Below are positions 1 to 5,796 of a DNA stretch of 9,124 bases, piece by piece. Within the stretch, counting starts at the first letter, position 1, and each line of letters starts with the position of its first letter. Under the pieces are notes generated by a model. The model was given only the letters and a program-made list of their open reading frames with translations. It was not told the DNA's origin and ran no database searches. Origin of the DNA: an uncultured Alistipes sp. (GTDB lineage Bacteria; Bacteroidota; Bacteroidia; Bacteroidales; Rikenellaceae); NCBI GenBank assembly GCA_904502075.1, contig CAJGDL010000069.1, positions 1 through 9,124 of the forward strand, read 5' to 3'. A program made the translations under genes and the position numbers.

Positions 1-1659
1 ATTCATGATCTTGACCGACTTCTCGATGGGGTAGGTCTCCGACCCCTCGTAGTAGGCCGCCTTGGTGAGTGAGTTGGACATGATCTCCATAAAGCCGTTG
101 GCCGTCAGGAAGTCGGCCGCCATATTCATCAACTTGGTCTTGTCGGGACGGGGTGCATAGGAGAGGGTCGAGTGCACGGCCTGCGGGATCTCCACATTGT
201 TGTAGCCGTAGATACGCAGGATATCCTCCACCAGGTCGGCCTCGCGCTGCACATCCACACGGTAGGGCGGCACGGCCACCGACCATACCGAACCCTCCTC
301 CTTCTCGATCTTCACCTCCAGGGCCGAGAGGATCGTGCGCACCGTCGACTCGGGAATCTCCTTGCCGATCAGCATATTGACGCGCTTCAGGTCGATCTCG
401 AAACGGAAATCCTCGGCGGGCGAGGGGTTCAGATCGGTGATTTCGCTTGCGATCTCACCGCCGGCGAGCTCCTGGAAGAGCAGGGCGGCACGCTTCAGGG
501 CGTAGATCTGCATATTGGGGTCGATACCGCGCTCGAAACGGAACGACGAGTCGGTATTCAGACCGAAACGCTTGGCCGTCTTGCGCACCCAAACGGGGTT
601 GAAATAGGCGCTTTCGATAAAGACATCGGTCGTCGTGTCGCTCACACCCGAATCCAGGCCACCAAAGACTCCGGCGATACACATCGGACGCTCCGCCGAG
701 CAGATCATCAAGTCGTTTTCGGTCAGCTTGCGCTCCACACCATCGAGGGTAACAAAGGGCGTACCCTCGGCGCAGGTGCGTACCACGATCTTGCCGCCCT
801 CGATCTTTTGGGCATCGAAGGCGTGCAGGGGCTGACCCAACTCAAAGAGGATGAAGTTGGTGATATCGACCAAATTATTCTTGGGATTGATCCCCGCGGC
901 ACGCAGGTAGTTCTGCATCCACTCGGGCGAGGGGCCGATCTTGCACCCCTTGACCGTCACACCGGCATAGCGGGGGCAGGCCTCCTGATTCTGCACCTCG
1001 ACAGCGATCTCCAACTCGTGGTTATCGGCCTTGAAGGCCTCCACCGAGGGCCATTTCAATTCAATCGCTTCACCACGACTCTTCAGGTAGGCAACTAAAT
1101 CGCGCGCCACACCGATGTGCGAAGCGGCATCGATGCGGTTGGGCGTGAGGCCGATGGCAATCAGGTAGTCATCCTGAATATTGAGGTACTCCTTGGCCGT
1201 GGTACCCACCTTGGCCTCGGCCGGCAACTCCATGATCCCCTCGTGGCTCGTTCCGATACCCAGCTCATCCTCGGCGCAGAGCATACCCAACGACTCCACG
1301 CCGCGGATCTTGCTGCGCTTGATCTTGAACTCCTCGTCGCCCCCGTTGGGGTAGAGTACGGCACCCACCGTGGCACACATCACCTTGAGCCCCTGGCGGC
1401 AGTTGGCCGCACCGCAGACGATTTGCAGGGGAGCCTCGGCACCCACATCGACGGTCGTAATATGCAGGTGATCCGAATCAGGATGATCCTCGCAGGTGAG
1501 CACCTCACCCACAACAACCCCTTTCAGTCCCCCCTTGATGGTCTCGATCTTCTCGAAACCCTCGACCTCCAAACCGATGTCGGTCAGGATGGTAGCCACC
1601 TCTTCGGCCGATCGGTTCAGATCGGCGTATTGCTTTAACCAATTGTAGGAAATATTCAT
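1..1659 (-). CDS. pheT: Phenylalanine--tRNA ligase beta subunit, 3' end cut by window edge
   Basis: This is the beta chain of the alpha2-beta2 phenylalanyl-tRNA synthetase, which charges tRNA-Phe in the cytoplasm. The window holds the first 553 residues; the frame is open to position 1, and the family is usually about 800 residues, so roughly the last third is outside. The protein starts MNISYNWLKQY, the classic PheT N-terminus. Residues about 40-150 form the EMAP/OB-type tRNA-binding domain (GVVVGEVLTCEDHPDSDHL, then VCGAANCRQGLKV). The B3/B4 editing domain follows at about 215-390 (NLVDITNFILFELGQPLHAF), then B5 at about 410-490 (PPYRVDVQREADLVEDILRIYGYNN). The catalytic-like core and the anticodon-binding FDX-ACB domain would lie beyond the edge. 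The ATG at 1659 is chosen because it begins the conserved N-terminus and lies about 40 bases after a good -7 box. pheS is not in the window. No frameshift was seen. Confidence 0.97.
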   Translation of the reverse strand, partial: MNISYNWLKQYADLNRSAEEVATILTDIGLEVEGFEKIETIKGGLKGVVVGEVLTCEDHPDSDHLHITTVDVGAEAPLQIVCGAANCRQGLKVMCATVGAVLYPNGGDEEFKIKRSKIRGVESLGMLCAEDELGIGTSHEGIMELPAEAKVGTTAKEYLNIQDDYLIAIGLTPNRIDAASHIGVARDLVAYLKSRGEAIELKWPSVEAFKADNHELEIAVEVQNQEACPRYAGVTVKGCKIGPSPEWMQNYLRAAGINPKNNLVDITNFILFELGQPLHAFDAQKIEGGKIVVRTCAEGTPFVTLDGVERKLTENDLMICSAERPMCIAGVFGGLDSGVSDTTTDVFIESAYFNPVWVRKTAKRFGLNTDSSFRFERGIDPNMQIYALKRAALLFQELAGGEIASEITDLNPSPAEDFRFEIDLKRVNMLIGKEIPESTVRTILSALEVKIEKEEGSVWSVAVPPYRVDVQREADLVEDILRIYGYNNVEIPQAVHSTLSYAPRPDKTKLMNMAADFLTANGFMEIMSNSLTKAAYYEGSETYPIEKSVKIMN

Positions 1660-1697
1660 AGTGTAAGTTTTTTATTGTTTTCCGTCTTCTCAACCCA

Positions 1698-1705
1698 CAA
1701 AGGTA
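1698..1705 (-). promoter_or_regulatory. Bacteroidota -7 box of the pheT promoter
   Basis: The minus strand reads TACCTTTG, an exact match to the Bacteroidota sigma-70 type -7 consensus TAnnTTTG, 38 bases before the pheT ATG. It is immediately preceded by AATTATTTTG, the end of a heptamer array. No clear -33 TTG is present at the usual 19-21 bp spacing; that position falls inside the array. The same 18-bp block (AATTATTTTGTACCTTTG) occurs at the lepA promoter. Confidence 0.75.
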
Positions 1706-1749
1706 CAAAATAATTAGGAATTAGGAGTGAGGAAGGAGGAATTATTTTT
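1706..1749. repeat. Four-unit heptamer array upstream of pheT
   Basis: Read on the plus strand, CAAAATAA (1706-1713) is followed by four 7-base units at 1714-1741 (TTAGGAA, TTAGGAG, TGAGGAA, GGAGGAA) and then TTATTTTT. The flanks are inverted copies of each other, and the whole module abuts the pheT -7 box. The lepA promoter has the same architecture with the same unit number. The units are degenerate but keep the 7-base phase. Function is unknown; occupation of the -33 region suggests a link to transcription. Confidence 0.7.
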
Positions 1750-1760
1750 TAAGAAAATAA

Positions 1761-1845
1761 AAGATTCCTCCCTGGCTCGATATTACGGCTCGGAAGATCG
1801 CCTCGTCGCCTTCAGCGACTCACAAGAACCGAGAGTTACGACCCT
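1761..1845. other. GC-rich hairpin-forming spacer segment upstream of pheT
   Basis: Between the AT-rich heptamer array and the palindrome lies a segment of very different composition. It can fold into a small hairpin, GTCGC-CTTCA-GCGAC (1805-1819), inside a wider CTCGG (1789-1793) / CCGAG (1829-1833) pairing. No convincing open reading frame or RNA family was recognised. It may be a separate dispersed repeat or a gene remnant. No second copy is present in the window, so this is only a description. Confidence 0.35.
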
Positions 1846-1967
1846 TTTTTAATTTTAGGCGAGCAGATTTATTCTTAACAGAGTGAGGCACAGATGGGCT
1901 GTACTTGGGGTACTGCCCATTTGTGAATCGCGAGGGCAAGGAGAAAGGTGCCGCATAAAATTAAAAA
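1846..1967 (+). repeat. Long palindromic element, copy 1 (core 1894-1920)
   Basis: This is a 122-bp imperfect palindrome. Its outer arms are a perfect 12-bp inverted pair, TTTTTAATTTTA (1846-1857) and its complement (1956-1967). The core is ATGGGCTGTAC, loop TTGGG, GTACTGCCCAT (1894-1920), with a central T-T mismatch. The core stem extends outward through a G-T pair (1893/1921) and four Watson-Crick pairs to 1889/1925. The middle part of the arms pairs only loosely. The right outer arm overlaps the stop codon (1961-1963) of the minus-strand EamA gene. The plus strand is given because the G-T wobble exists only on that strand. The core is shared with the two copies near 8000-8200. Confidence 0.8.
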
Positions 1968-2860
1968 GACCCGAGGTAGAGGAAGAGCATACCCAGCAAA
2001 ATAAAGAGCAGGTCGAGGGCCTTGGATTTAAGATTTTTCTCCTTGAAGAGCAGGGCACCACAGGCAAAGGAGATGATCACCGACGAACGACGCACCATGG
2101 AGACTACCGAGATCATCGCTTCGGATTGATTCAGGGAGTAGAGATAGGCCAAGTCGGCCAGCGACAGAAAAATCGAGATCAGCGGGATGGCCCAACTCCA
2201 ATGAAATGGGGTGGTTGTCCGGCGGTTGGGCCACCAAATCAGCGCACACATCAGCGACATCATCCCCAATTGGTAGAGGTTGTACCAGCTCTGCACAAAG
2301 ACCGGATCGAGACGCTGCATGATGGACTTGTCGTAGAGTCCGCTCATCGCCCCCGTGAGGGCCGCCAGGGCGATCAGCCCCACCCAACGGTTGTGCACGA
2401 AATTCACCCCCTCTTTGCGCCCGGCACGGCTCAACAGAAAGAGCGAAAGGAGCGACAAGAGGACTCCGATCCACTGCCATCCGTTGAGTCGCTCGCCAAA
2501 GAGCAACAGCGCCCCCAAAAGCACCAACACGGGGCGTGTGGCATTGATCGGCCCAACGATCGTGAGGGGTAGATGCTTCAGACCAAAGTAACCACAAAGC
2601 CACGAAGTGAGTACGATAGCCGACTTACAAAAGACAAGGCAATGAGCCTGCAAATTGCCTTTCGAAGCCTCCAGGAGAGTCCCCTCGAACCACCCGAAAC
2701 CGACCTCGACCGAGAGGATCATCGGAAGGAAGAGCAGGGTAGAGAAGAGGGTGTTGAACCACAGCACGGGCAACACAGCATTGCCACCCAAAGCCGTCTT
2801 CTTGGCCACGTCATAGAGCCCCAACAGGGCGGCCGATAAAAAAGCAAGCGAGAGCCACAT
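1961..2860 (-). CDS. EamA/DMT-superfamily membrane transporter
   Basis: This is a 299-residue, very hydrophobic protein of the drug/metabolite transporter superfamily, with two EamA halves and about ten predicted membrane helices in the inner membrane. The halves span residues about 1-145 and 158-298 and are internal repeats: GLYDVAKKTAL (14-24) matches GLYDKSIMQRL (174-184), and GPINATRPVLVLLGALLLFGE in the first half corresponds to SMVRRSSVIISFACGALLFKE in the second. The acidic residue ending the second segment (FGER, FKEK) is typical of the family. The substrate cannot be told from sequence; family members move small metabolites or sugars in either direction. The gene follows ubiA on the same strand after a 100-bp gap with no visible -7 box, so read-through from ubiA is plausible. 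The stop codon lies in the outer arm of palindromic copy 1. The start is the first ATG, directly after a heptamer array. Confidence 0.88.
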   Translation of the reverse strand: MWLSLAFLSAALLGLYDVAKKTALGGNAVLPVLWFNTLFSTLLFLPMILSVEVGFGWFEGTLLEASKGNLQAHCLVFCKSAIVLTSWLCGYFGLKHLPLTIVGPINATRPVLVLLGALLLFGERLNGWQWIGVLLSLLSLFLLSRAGRKEGVNFVHNRWVGLIALAALTGAMSGLYDKSIMQRLDPVFVQSWYNLYQLGMMSLMCALIWWPNRRTTTPFHWSWAIPLISIFLSLADLAYLYSLNQSEAMISVVSMVRRSSVIISFACGALLFKEKNLKSKALDLLFILLGMLFLYLGSF

Positions 2861-2863
2861 GGT

Positions 2864-2899
2864 TTAGCGATTCACGATTCACAATGCACAATTATTTGG
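2864..2899 (-). repeat. Heptamer array just upstream of the EamA gene start
   Basis: On the minus strand, CCAAATAA is followed by four 7-base units (TTGTGCA, TTGTGAA, TCGTGAA, TCGCTAA), ending three bases before the ATG at 2860. The layout matches the pheT and lepA promoter arrays but has no TACCTTTG box. Read on the plus strand it ends TTATTTGGCTTGCGC, which looks like a decayed version of the lepA sequence TTATTTTGTACCTTTGCGC. Confidence 0.6.
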
Positions 2900-2946
2900 C
2901 TTGCGCACCGATATCCCGGGTAATATTTTCTATGGTAATGAGAAAA

Positions 2947-2974
2947 TTGTGAATTATGGATTAGGAATTGATTA
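2947..2974 (+). repeat. Heptamer array overlapping the ubiA stop codon
   Basis: The plus strand shows TTGTGAA, TTATGGA, TTAGGAA and a degenerate TTGATTA, in 7-base phase. The array points the opposite way to the one at 2864-2891, so the two bracket about 55 bp of spacer as an inverted pair. It contains the ubiA stop codon (2961-2963) and the last codons of the gene, so the array appears to have intruded on, or supplied, the end of the reading frame. Confidence 0.55.
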
Positions 2975-3824
2975 AAAGCTGGAGGATCACAAAGGCGGCC
3001 AAGGTCAGGGAGGCCAAGCCGTTGAGCGTTCCGAAAGCAATGCCGATATTCTTTTGGCGGGTGGGGGTAACCAGGATGTGTTGCAAAAGCAGCAGCCCGA
3101 CAAAGAGGGCACAACCCGTCCAAAGGAGCCACCCCTGCGGACAGTAGGAGGCAAAGGCCGCAAGAGCTCCGACACTCACCAAATGCAAAGCCGCGCTGAT
3201 AATCAGTGCCGTGCGGGCCGAGAAGCGGGCCGGAATGGAGTGCAACCCGCGCTCGCGATCAAAGGCCGCATCCTGCAAGGCGTAGATGATATCAAACCCT
3301 CCACACCAAGTCATCACCAGGAGCGAGAGCAGACACACCGGCCAATCCAGGCGCCCCGTCACGGCGATATAGGCTCCCGCCGGAGCAATGCCGAGCGAGA
3401 GGCCAAGCACCAGGTGGGCCAGCGAGGTGAAACGCTTGCAATAGCTGTAGCCCATCACCACCAACAGGGCCACGGGCGAGAGCCAGGCCGTCAGGGGGTT
3501 GATCGTTGCCGCCACCGCGAGAAAAAGGAGGGCATTGACCGCCACAAAAGTCAGCGCCTCACGCGGCGAGATACGACCCGCAGGGATATCGCGTCCGGCG
3601 GTACGAGGGTTCTCTGCGTCGATCTTACGGTCGGCCCAACGATTGAAGCCCATCGCCACATTGCGGGCAAAAACCATACAGCCCACCACCTGAAAAAGCA
3701 GAATCCACACATTAAGTGAAGGGTTATAATATTCACTTTTACAAGCAAATACAAATGCCATCAACGCAAAGGGCATGGCGAAAATCGTATGGGCAAAGAG
3801 CACCAGTGAAAAGTATTTTTTCAT
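2961..3824 (-). CDS. ubiA: UbiA-family polyprenyltransferase (4-hydroxybenzoate/MqnP type)
   Basis: This 287-residue integral membrane prenyltransferase attaches a polyprenyl chain to an aromatic acid during quinone synthesis. The first Asp-rich motif is NRWADRKIDAENPRT (residues 61-75), matching the UbiA pattern NRxxDxxxDxxNxRT. The second is in YALQDAAFDRERGLHSIP, with D185 and D189. Both motifs bind the Mg-diphosphate of the prenyl donor. About eight or nine hydrophobic helices are visible, and the length is normal. The N-terminus (SLVLFAHTIFAMPFALMAF) resembles the UbiA-like branch that includes MqnP of the futalosine menaquinone pathway, so a menaquinone role is more likely than ubiquinone in this phylum; this is inference, and the symbol is used at family level. 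It has its own -7 box upstream and is followed by the EamA gene. The first ATG fits the family N-terminus. Confidence 0.9.
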   Translation of the reverse strand: MKKYFSLVLFAHTIFAMPFALMAFVFACKSEYYNPSLNVWILLFQVVGCMVFARNVAMGFNRWADRKIDAENPRTAGRDIPAGRISPREALTFVAVNALLFLAVAATINPLTAWLSPVALLVVMGYSYCKRFTSLAHLVLGLSLGIAPAGAYIAVTGRLDWPVCLLSLLVMTWCGGFDIIYALQDAAFDRERGLHSIPARFSARTALIISAALHLVSVGALAAFASYCPQGWLLWTGCALFVGLLLLQHILVTPTRQKNIGIAFGTLNGLASLTLAAFVILQLLINS

Positions 3825-3846
3825 GATCGTCTTCGTTTAAGCGGCA

Positions 3847-3868
3847 CAAAGGTAGGAATAATTGGGAA
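3847..3868 (-). promoter_or_regulatory. -7 box of the ubiA promoter with partial heptamer units
   Basis: The minus strand reads TACCTTTG (3854-3847), 22 bases before the ubiA ATG. It is preceded by TTATTCC and TTCCCAA, two 7-base units in the same phase as the pheT and lepA arrays. No good -33 TTG is seen at the expected spacing. The box is back to back with the lepA promoter, so 3847-3935 is a divergent promoter region. Confidence 0.65.
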
Positions 3869-3883
3869 TTATAGGCTGTCAAA

Positions 3884-3927
3884 CAAAATAATTGTGAATT
3901 GAGAATTGTGAATCATGAATTATTTTG
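3884..3927. repeat. Four-unit heptamer array at the lepA promoter
   Basis: CAAAATAA (3884-3891) is followed by four 7-base units at 3892-3919 (TTGTGAA, TTGAGAA, TTGTGAA, TCATGAA) and TTATTTTG (3920-3927). The outer 10 bp on each side are perfect inverted copies (CAAAATAATT / AATTATTTTG) separated by 24 bp, the same spacing as at pheT. The array abuts the lepA -7 box, and its third unit supplies the likely -33 TTG. Confidence 0.75.
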
Positions 3928-3935
3928 TACCTTTG
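3906..3935 (+). promoter_or_regulatory. lepA promoter, Bacteroidota -33/-7 type
   Basis: TACCTTTG at 3928-3935 matches the -7 consensus, and TTG at 3906-3908 lies 19 bp upstream, the usual spacing for this phylum. Transcription would begin near 3940-3945, about 40 bases before the lepA ATG at 3981. This placement decides the lepA start: the longer in-frame ATG at 3915 lies inside the promoter and array. Confidence 0.8.
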
Positions 3936-3980
3936 CGCGGTTATACCATATATAAAAAAGAAATTATACACCTTACCGAA

Positions 3981-5771
3981 ATGAAGCATATTCGCAACTT
4001 TTGCATCATCGCCCACATCGACCACGGAAAAAGTACGCTGGCCGACCGCCTGTTGGAGAAGACCAACACGCTGAATCAGCGAGAGATGCAGGCTCAGGTG
4101 CTGGACGACATGGATCTCGAGCGCGAGAAGGGTATCACGATCAAGAGCCACGCCATTCAGATGGAGTATGTGGCCCGCGATGGCGAAAAGTACACCCTCA
4201 ATCTGATCGACACCCCGGGACACGTCGACTTCAGCTACGAGGTTTCGCGTGCCATCGCCTCGTGCGAGGGTGCCCTCCTGGTAGTCGATGCCTCGCAGGG
4301 CATTCAGGCCCAAACGATCTCGAACCTCTACCTTGCCCTGGGCAACGACCTTGAAATTATCCCCGTACTCAATAAGATCGACATGGAATCAGCCATGATC
4401 GACGAGGTGAAAGATCAGGTGATCGACCTGATTGGTTGCAAGGAGGAGGATATTCTCCTCGCCTCGGGAAAGACCGGTTTGGGCGTGGAAGAGATTTTGG
4501 AGGCGATCATTGAGCGAATCCCCGCACCGAAGGGCGACCCCGAAGCCCCGCTTCAGGCCCTGATCTTCGACTCGGTATTCAACCCCTATCGAGGCATTAT
4601 TGCCTACTACCGCGTCTTCAACGGCTCGATCAAGAAGGGCGACCATGTAAAGTTCATCAACACGGGCTCGGAGTACGATGCCGATGAGATCGGTGTGCTG
4701 AAGCTCAAGATGCAGCCCAAAGGCGAGATCAAGGCGGGCGATGTGGGTTACATCTGCTCGGGCATCAAGAACTCGGCCGATGTGAAGGTGGGCGACACGA
4801 TCACCTCGGTGGAGACTCCGGCCAAGGAGGCCATTGCCGGCTTCGAGGATGTCAAGCCGATGGTCTTTGCGGGTGTCTATCCCGTGGAGGCCGACCAATA
4901 CGAAGACCTCCGCGCCTCGCTCGAGAAGTTGCAGCTCAACGACGCTTCGCTGACCTTTGAGCCCGAGTCGTCGCTCGCCCTGGGCTTCGGTTTCCGCTGC
5001 GGATTCCTGGGTCTGCTACACATGGAGATCATCCAAGAGCGTTTGTACCGCGAATTCGACATGGATGTCATCACCACCGTGCCCAACGTCTCCTACCGCA
5101 TCACCACGACCAGCGGCGACATGCTGGAGGTACACAACCCCTCGGGACTTCCCGAGGTGACCAAGATCGCCAAGATCGAGGAGCCCTACATTTTGGCCCA
5201 GGTAATCACGCGCACCGACTTCTTGGGCAACGTCATCAAACTCTGCATCGACAAGCGCGGTGTGATGAAGAACCAAAACTTCATCACACAGGATCGTGTG
5301 GAGATTAACTTCGAGATGCCCCTCTCGGAGATCGTTTTCGACTTCTACGATAAACTGAAATCGATCTCGAAGGGGTATGCTTCGTTCGACTACCATCGCA
5401 CAGGCTACCAACCCTCGAAGCTCGCCAAGCTGGATATTCTGCTCAACGGAGAGCCGGTAGATGCCCTCTCGTCGCTGATCTATGCCGACCACGCTTACGA
5501 TTTCGGCCGCAAGATGTGCGAAAAGCTCAAGGAGCTGATCCCGCGCCAGCAGTTCGACATCGCCATTCAGGCCGCCATCGGAGCCAAGATCATTGCCCGC
5601 GAGACCGTCAAGGCGGTACGCAAGGATGTAACGGCCAAGTGTTATGGTGGCGATATCTCGCGTAAGCGCAAGCTCTTGGAGAAGCAGAAGGCCGGTAAGA
5701 AACGTATGCGTCAGATCGGCCAGGTGCAGGTACCCCAGTCGGCCTTCCTCGCTGTATTGAAAATGGAGTAA
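3981..5771 (+). CDS. lepA: Elongation factor 4 (LepA), ribosome-bound translation GTPase
   Basis: LepA (EF4) is a GTPase related to EF-G that acts on ribosomes and is linked to back-translocation or initiation and ribosome assembly. The 596-residue product is the family length. The GTPase motifs are G1 AHIDHGKST (11-19), the switch I segment GITIKS (51-56), G3 DTPGH (77-81) and G4 NKID (131-134). The beta-barrel and EF-G-like domains III and V follow, and the protein ends in the basic LepA-specific C-terminal domain (RKRKLLEKQKAGKKRMRQIG, then QVQVPQSAFLAVLKME). The start at 3981 gives MKHIRNFCIIAHIDHG, the conserved N-terminus. An in-frame ATG at 3915 would add 22 unrelated residues encoded by promoter DNA and was rejected. 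There is no strong Shine-Dalgarno, as usual in Bacteroidota. The acyl-CoA ligase gene starts 25 bases after the stop. Confidence 0.98.
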   Translation: MKHIRNFCIIAHIDHGKSTLADRLLEKTNTLNQREMQAQVLDDMDLEREKGITIKSHAIQMEYVARDGEKYTLNLIDTPGHVDFSYEVSRAIASCEGALLVVDASQGIQAQTISNLYLALGNDLEIIPVLNKIDMESAMIDEVKDQVIDLIGCKEEDILLASGKTGLGVEEILEAIIERIPAPKGDPEAPLQALIFDSVFNPYRGIIAYYRVFNGSIKKGDHVKFINTGSEYDADEIGVLKLKMQPKGEIKAGDVGYICSGIKNSADVKVGDTITSVETPAKEAIAGFEDVKPMVFAGVYPVEADQYEDLRASLEKLQLNDASLTFEPESSLALGFGFRCGFLGLLHMEIIQERLYREFDMDVITTVPNVSYRITTTSGDMLEVHNPSGLPEVTKIAKIEEPYILAQVITRTDFLGNVIKLCIDKRGVMKNQNFITQDRVEINFEMPLSEIVFDFYDKLKSISKGYASFDYHRTGYQPSKLAKLDILLNGEPVDALSSLIYADHAYDFGRKMCEKLKELIPRQQFDIAIQAAIGAKIIARETVKAVRKDVTAKCYGGDISRKRKLLEKQKAGKKRMRQIGQVQVPQSAFLAVLKME

Positions 5772-5796
5772 CAGACAAACACTAAAATAGAAGAAA

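Noticed and set aside
172..1638. Long plus-strand reading frames (172-1098 and 1117-1638) opposite pheT
   Set aside because: They are antisense shadows of a clearly conserved PheT frame, show no recognisable domain and have the biased composition expected from reading the complement of a GC-rich gene.
1846..1967. Copy 1 palindrome as an ordinary intrinsic terminator of the EamA gene
   Set aside because: It is far longer than a normal terminator, lacks a GC stem followed directly by a T run on the minus strand, and its core recurs elsewhere. A terminator-like role is not excluded, but it does not explain the conserved core.
1883..2572. 229-residue plus-strand reading frame opposite the EamA gene
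   Set aside because: The minus-strand frame gives a hydrophobic two-repeat EamA protein. The plus frame is low-complexity and hydrophilic and runs through the palindrome.
2892..2940. Possible peptide remnant ITIENITRDIGAQAK on the minus strand after ubiA
   Set aside because: It is only about 15 codons, has no start codon and no family match that I recognise. Chance or a short gene remnant are equally possible.
1706..3927. Heptamer arrays as a CRISPR array
   Set aside because: The units are 7 bp and contiguous, with no spacers, and no cas gene is present.
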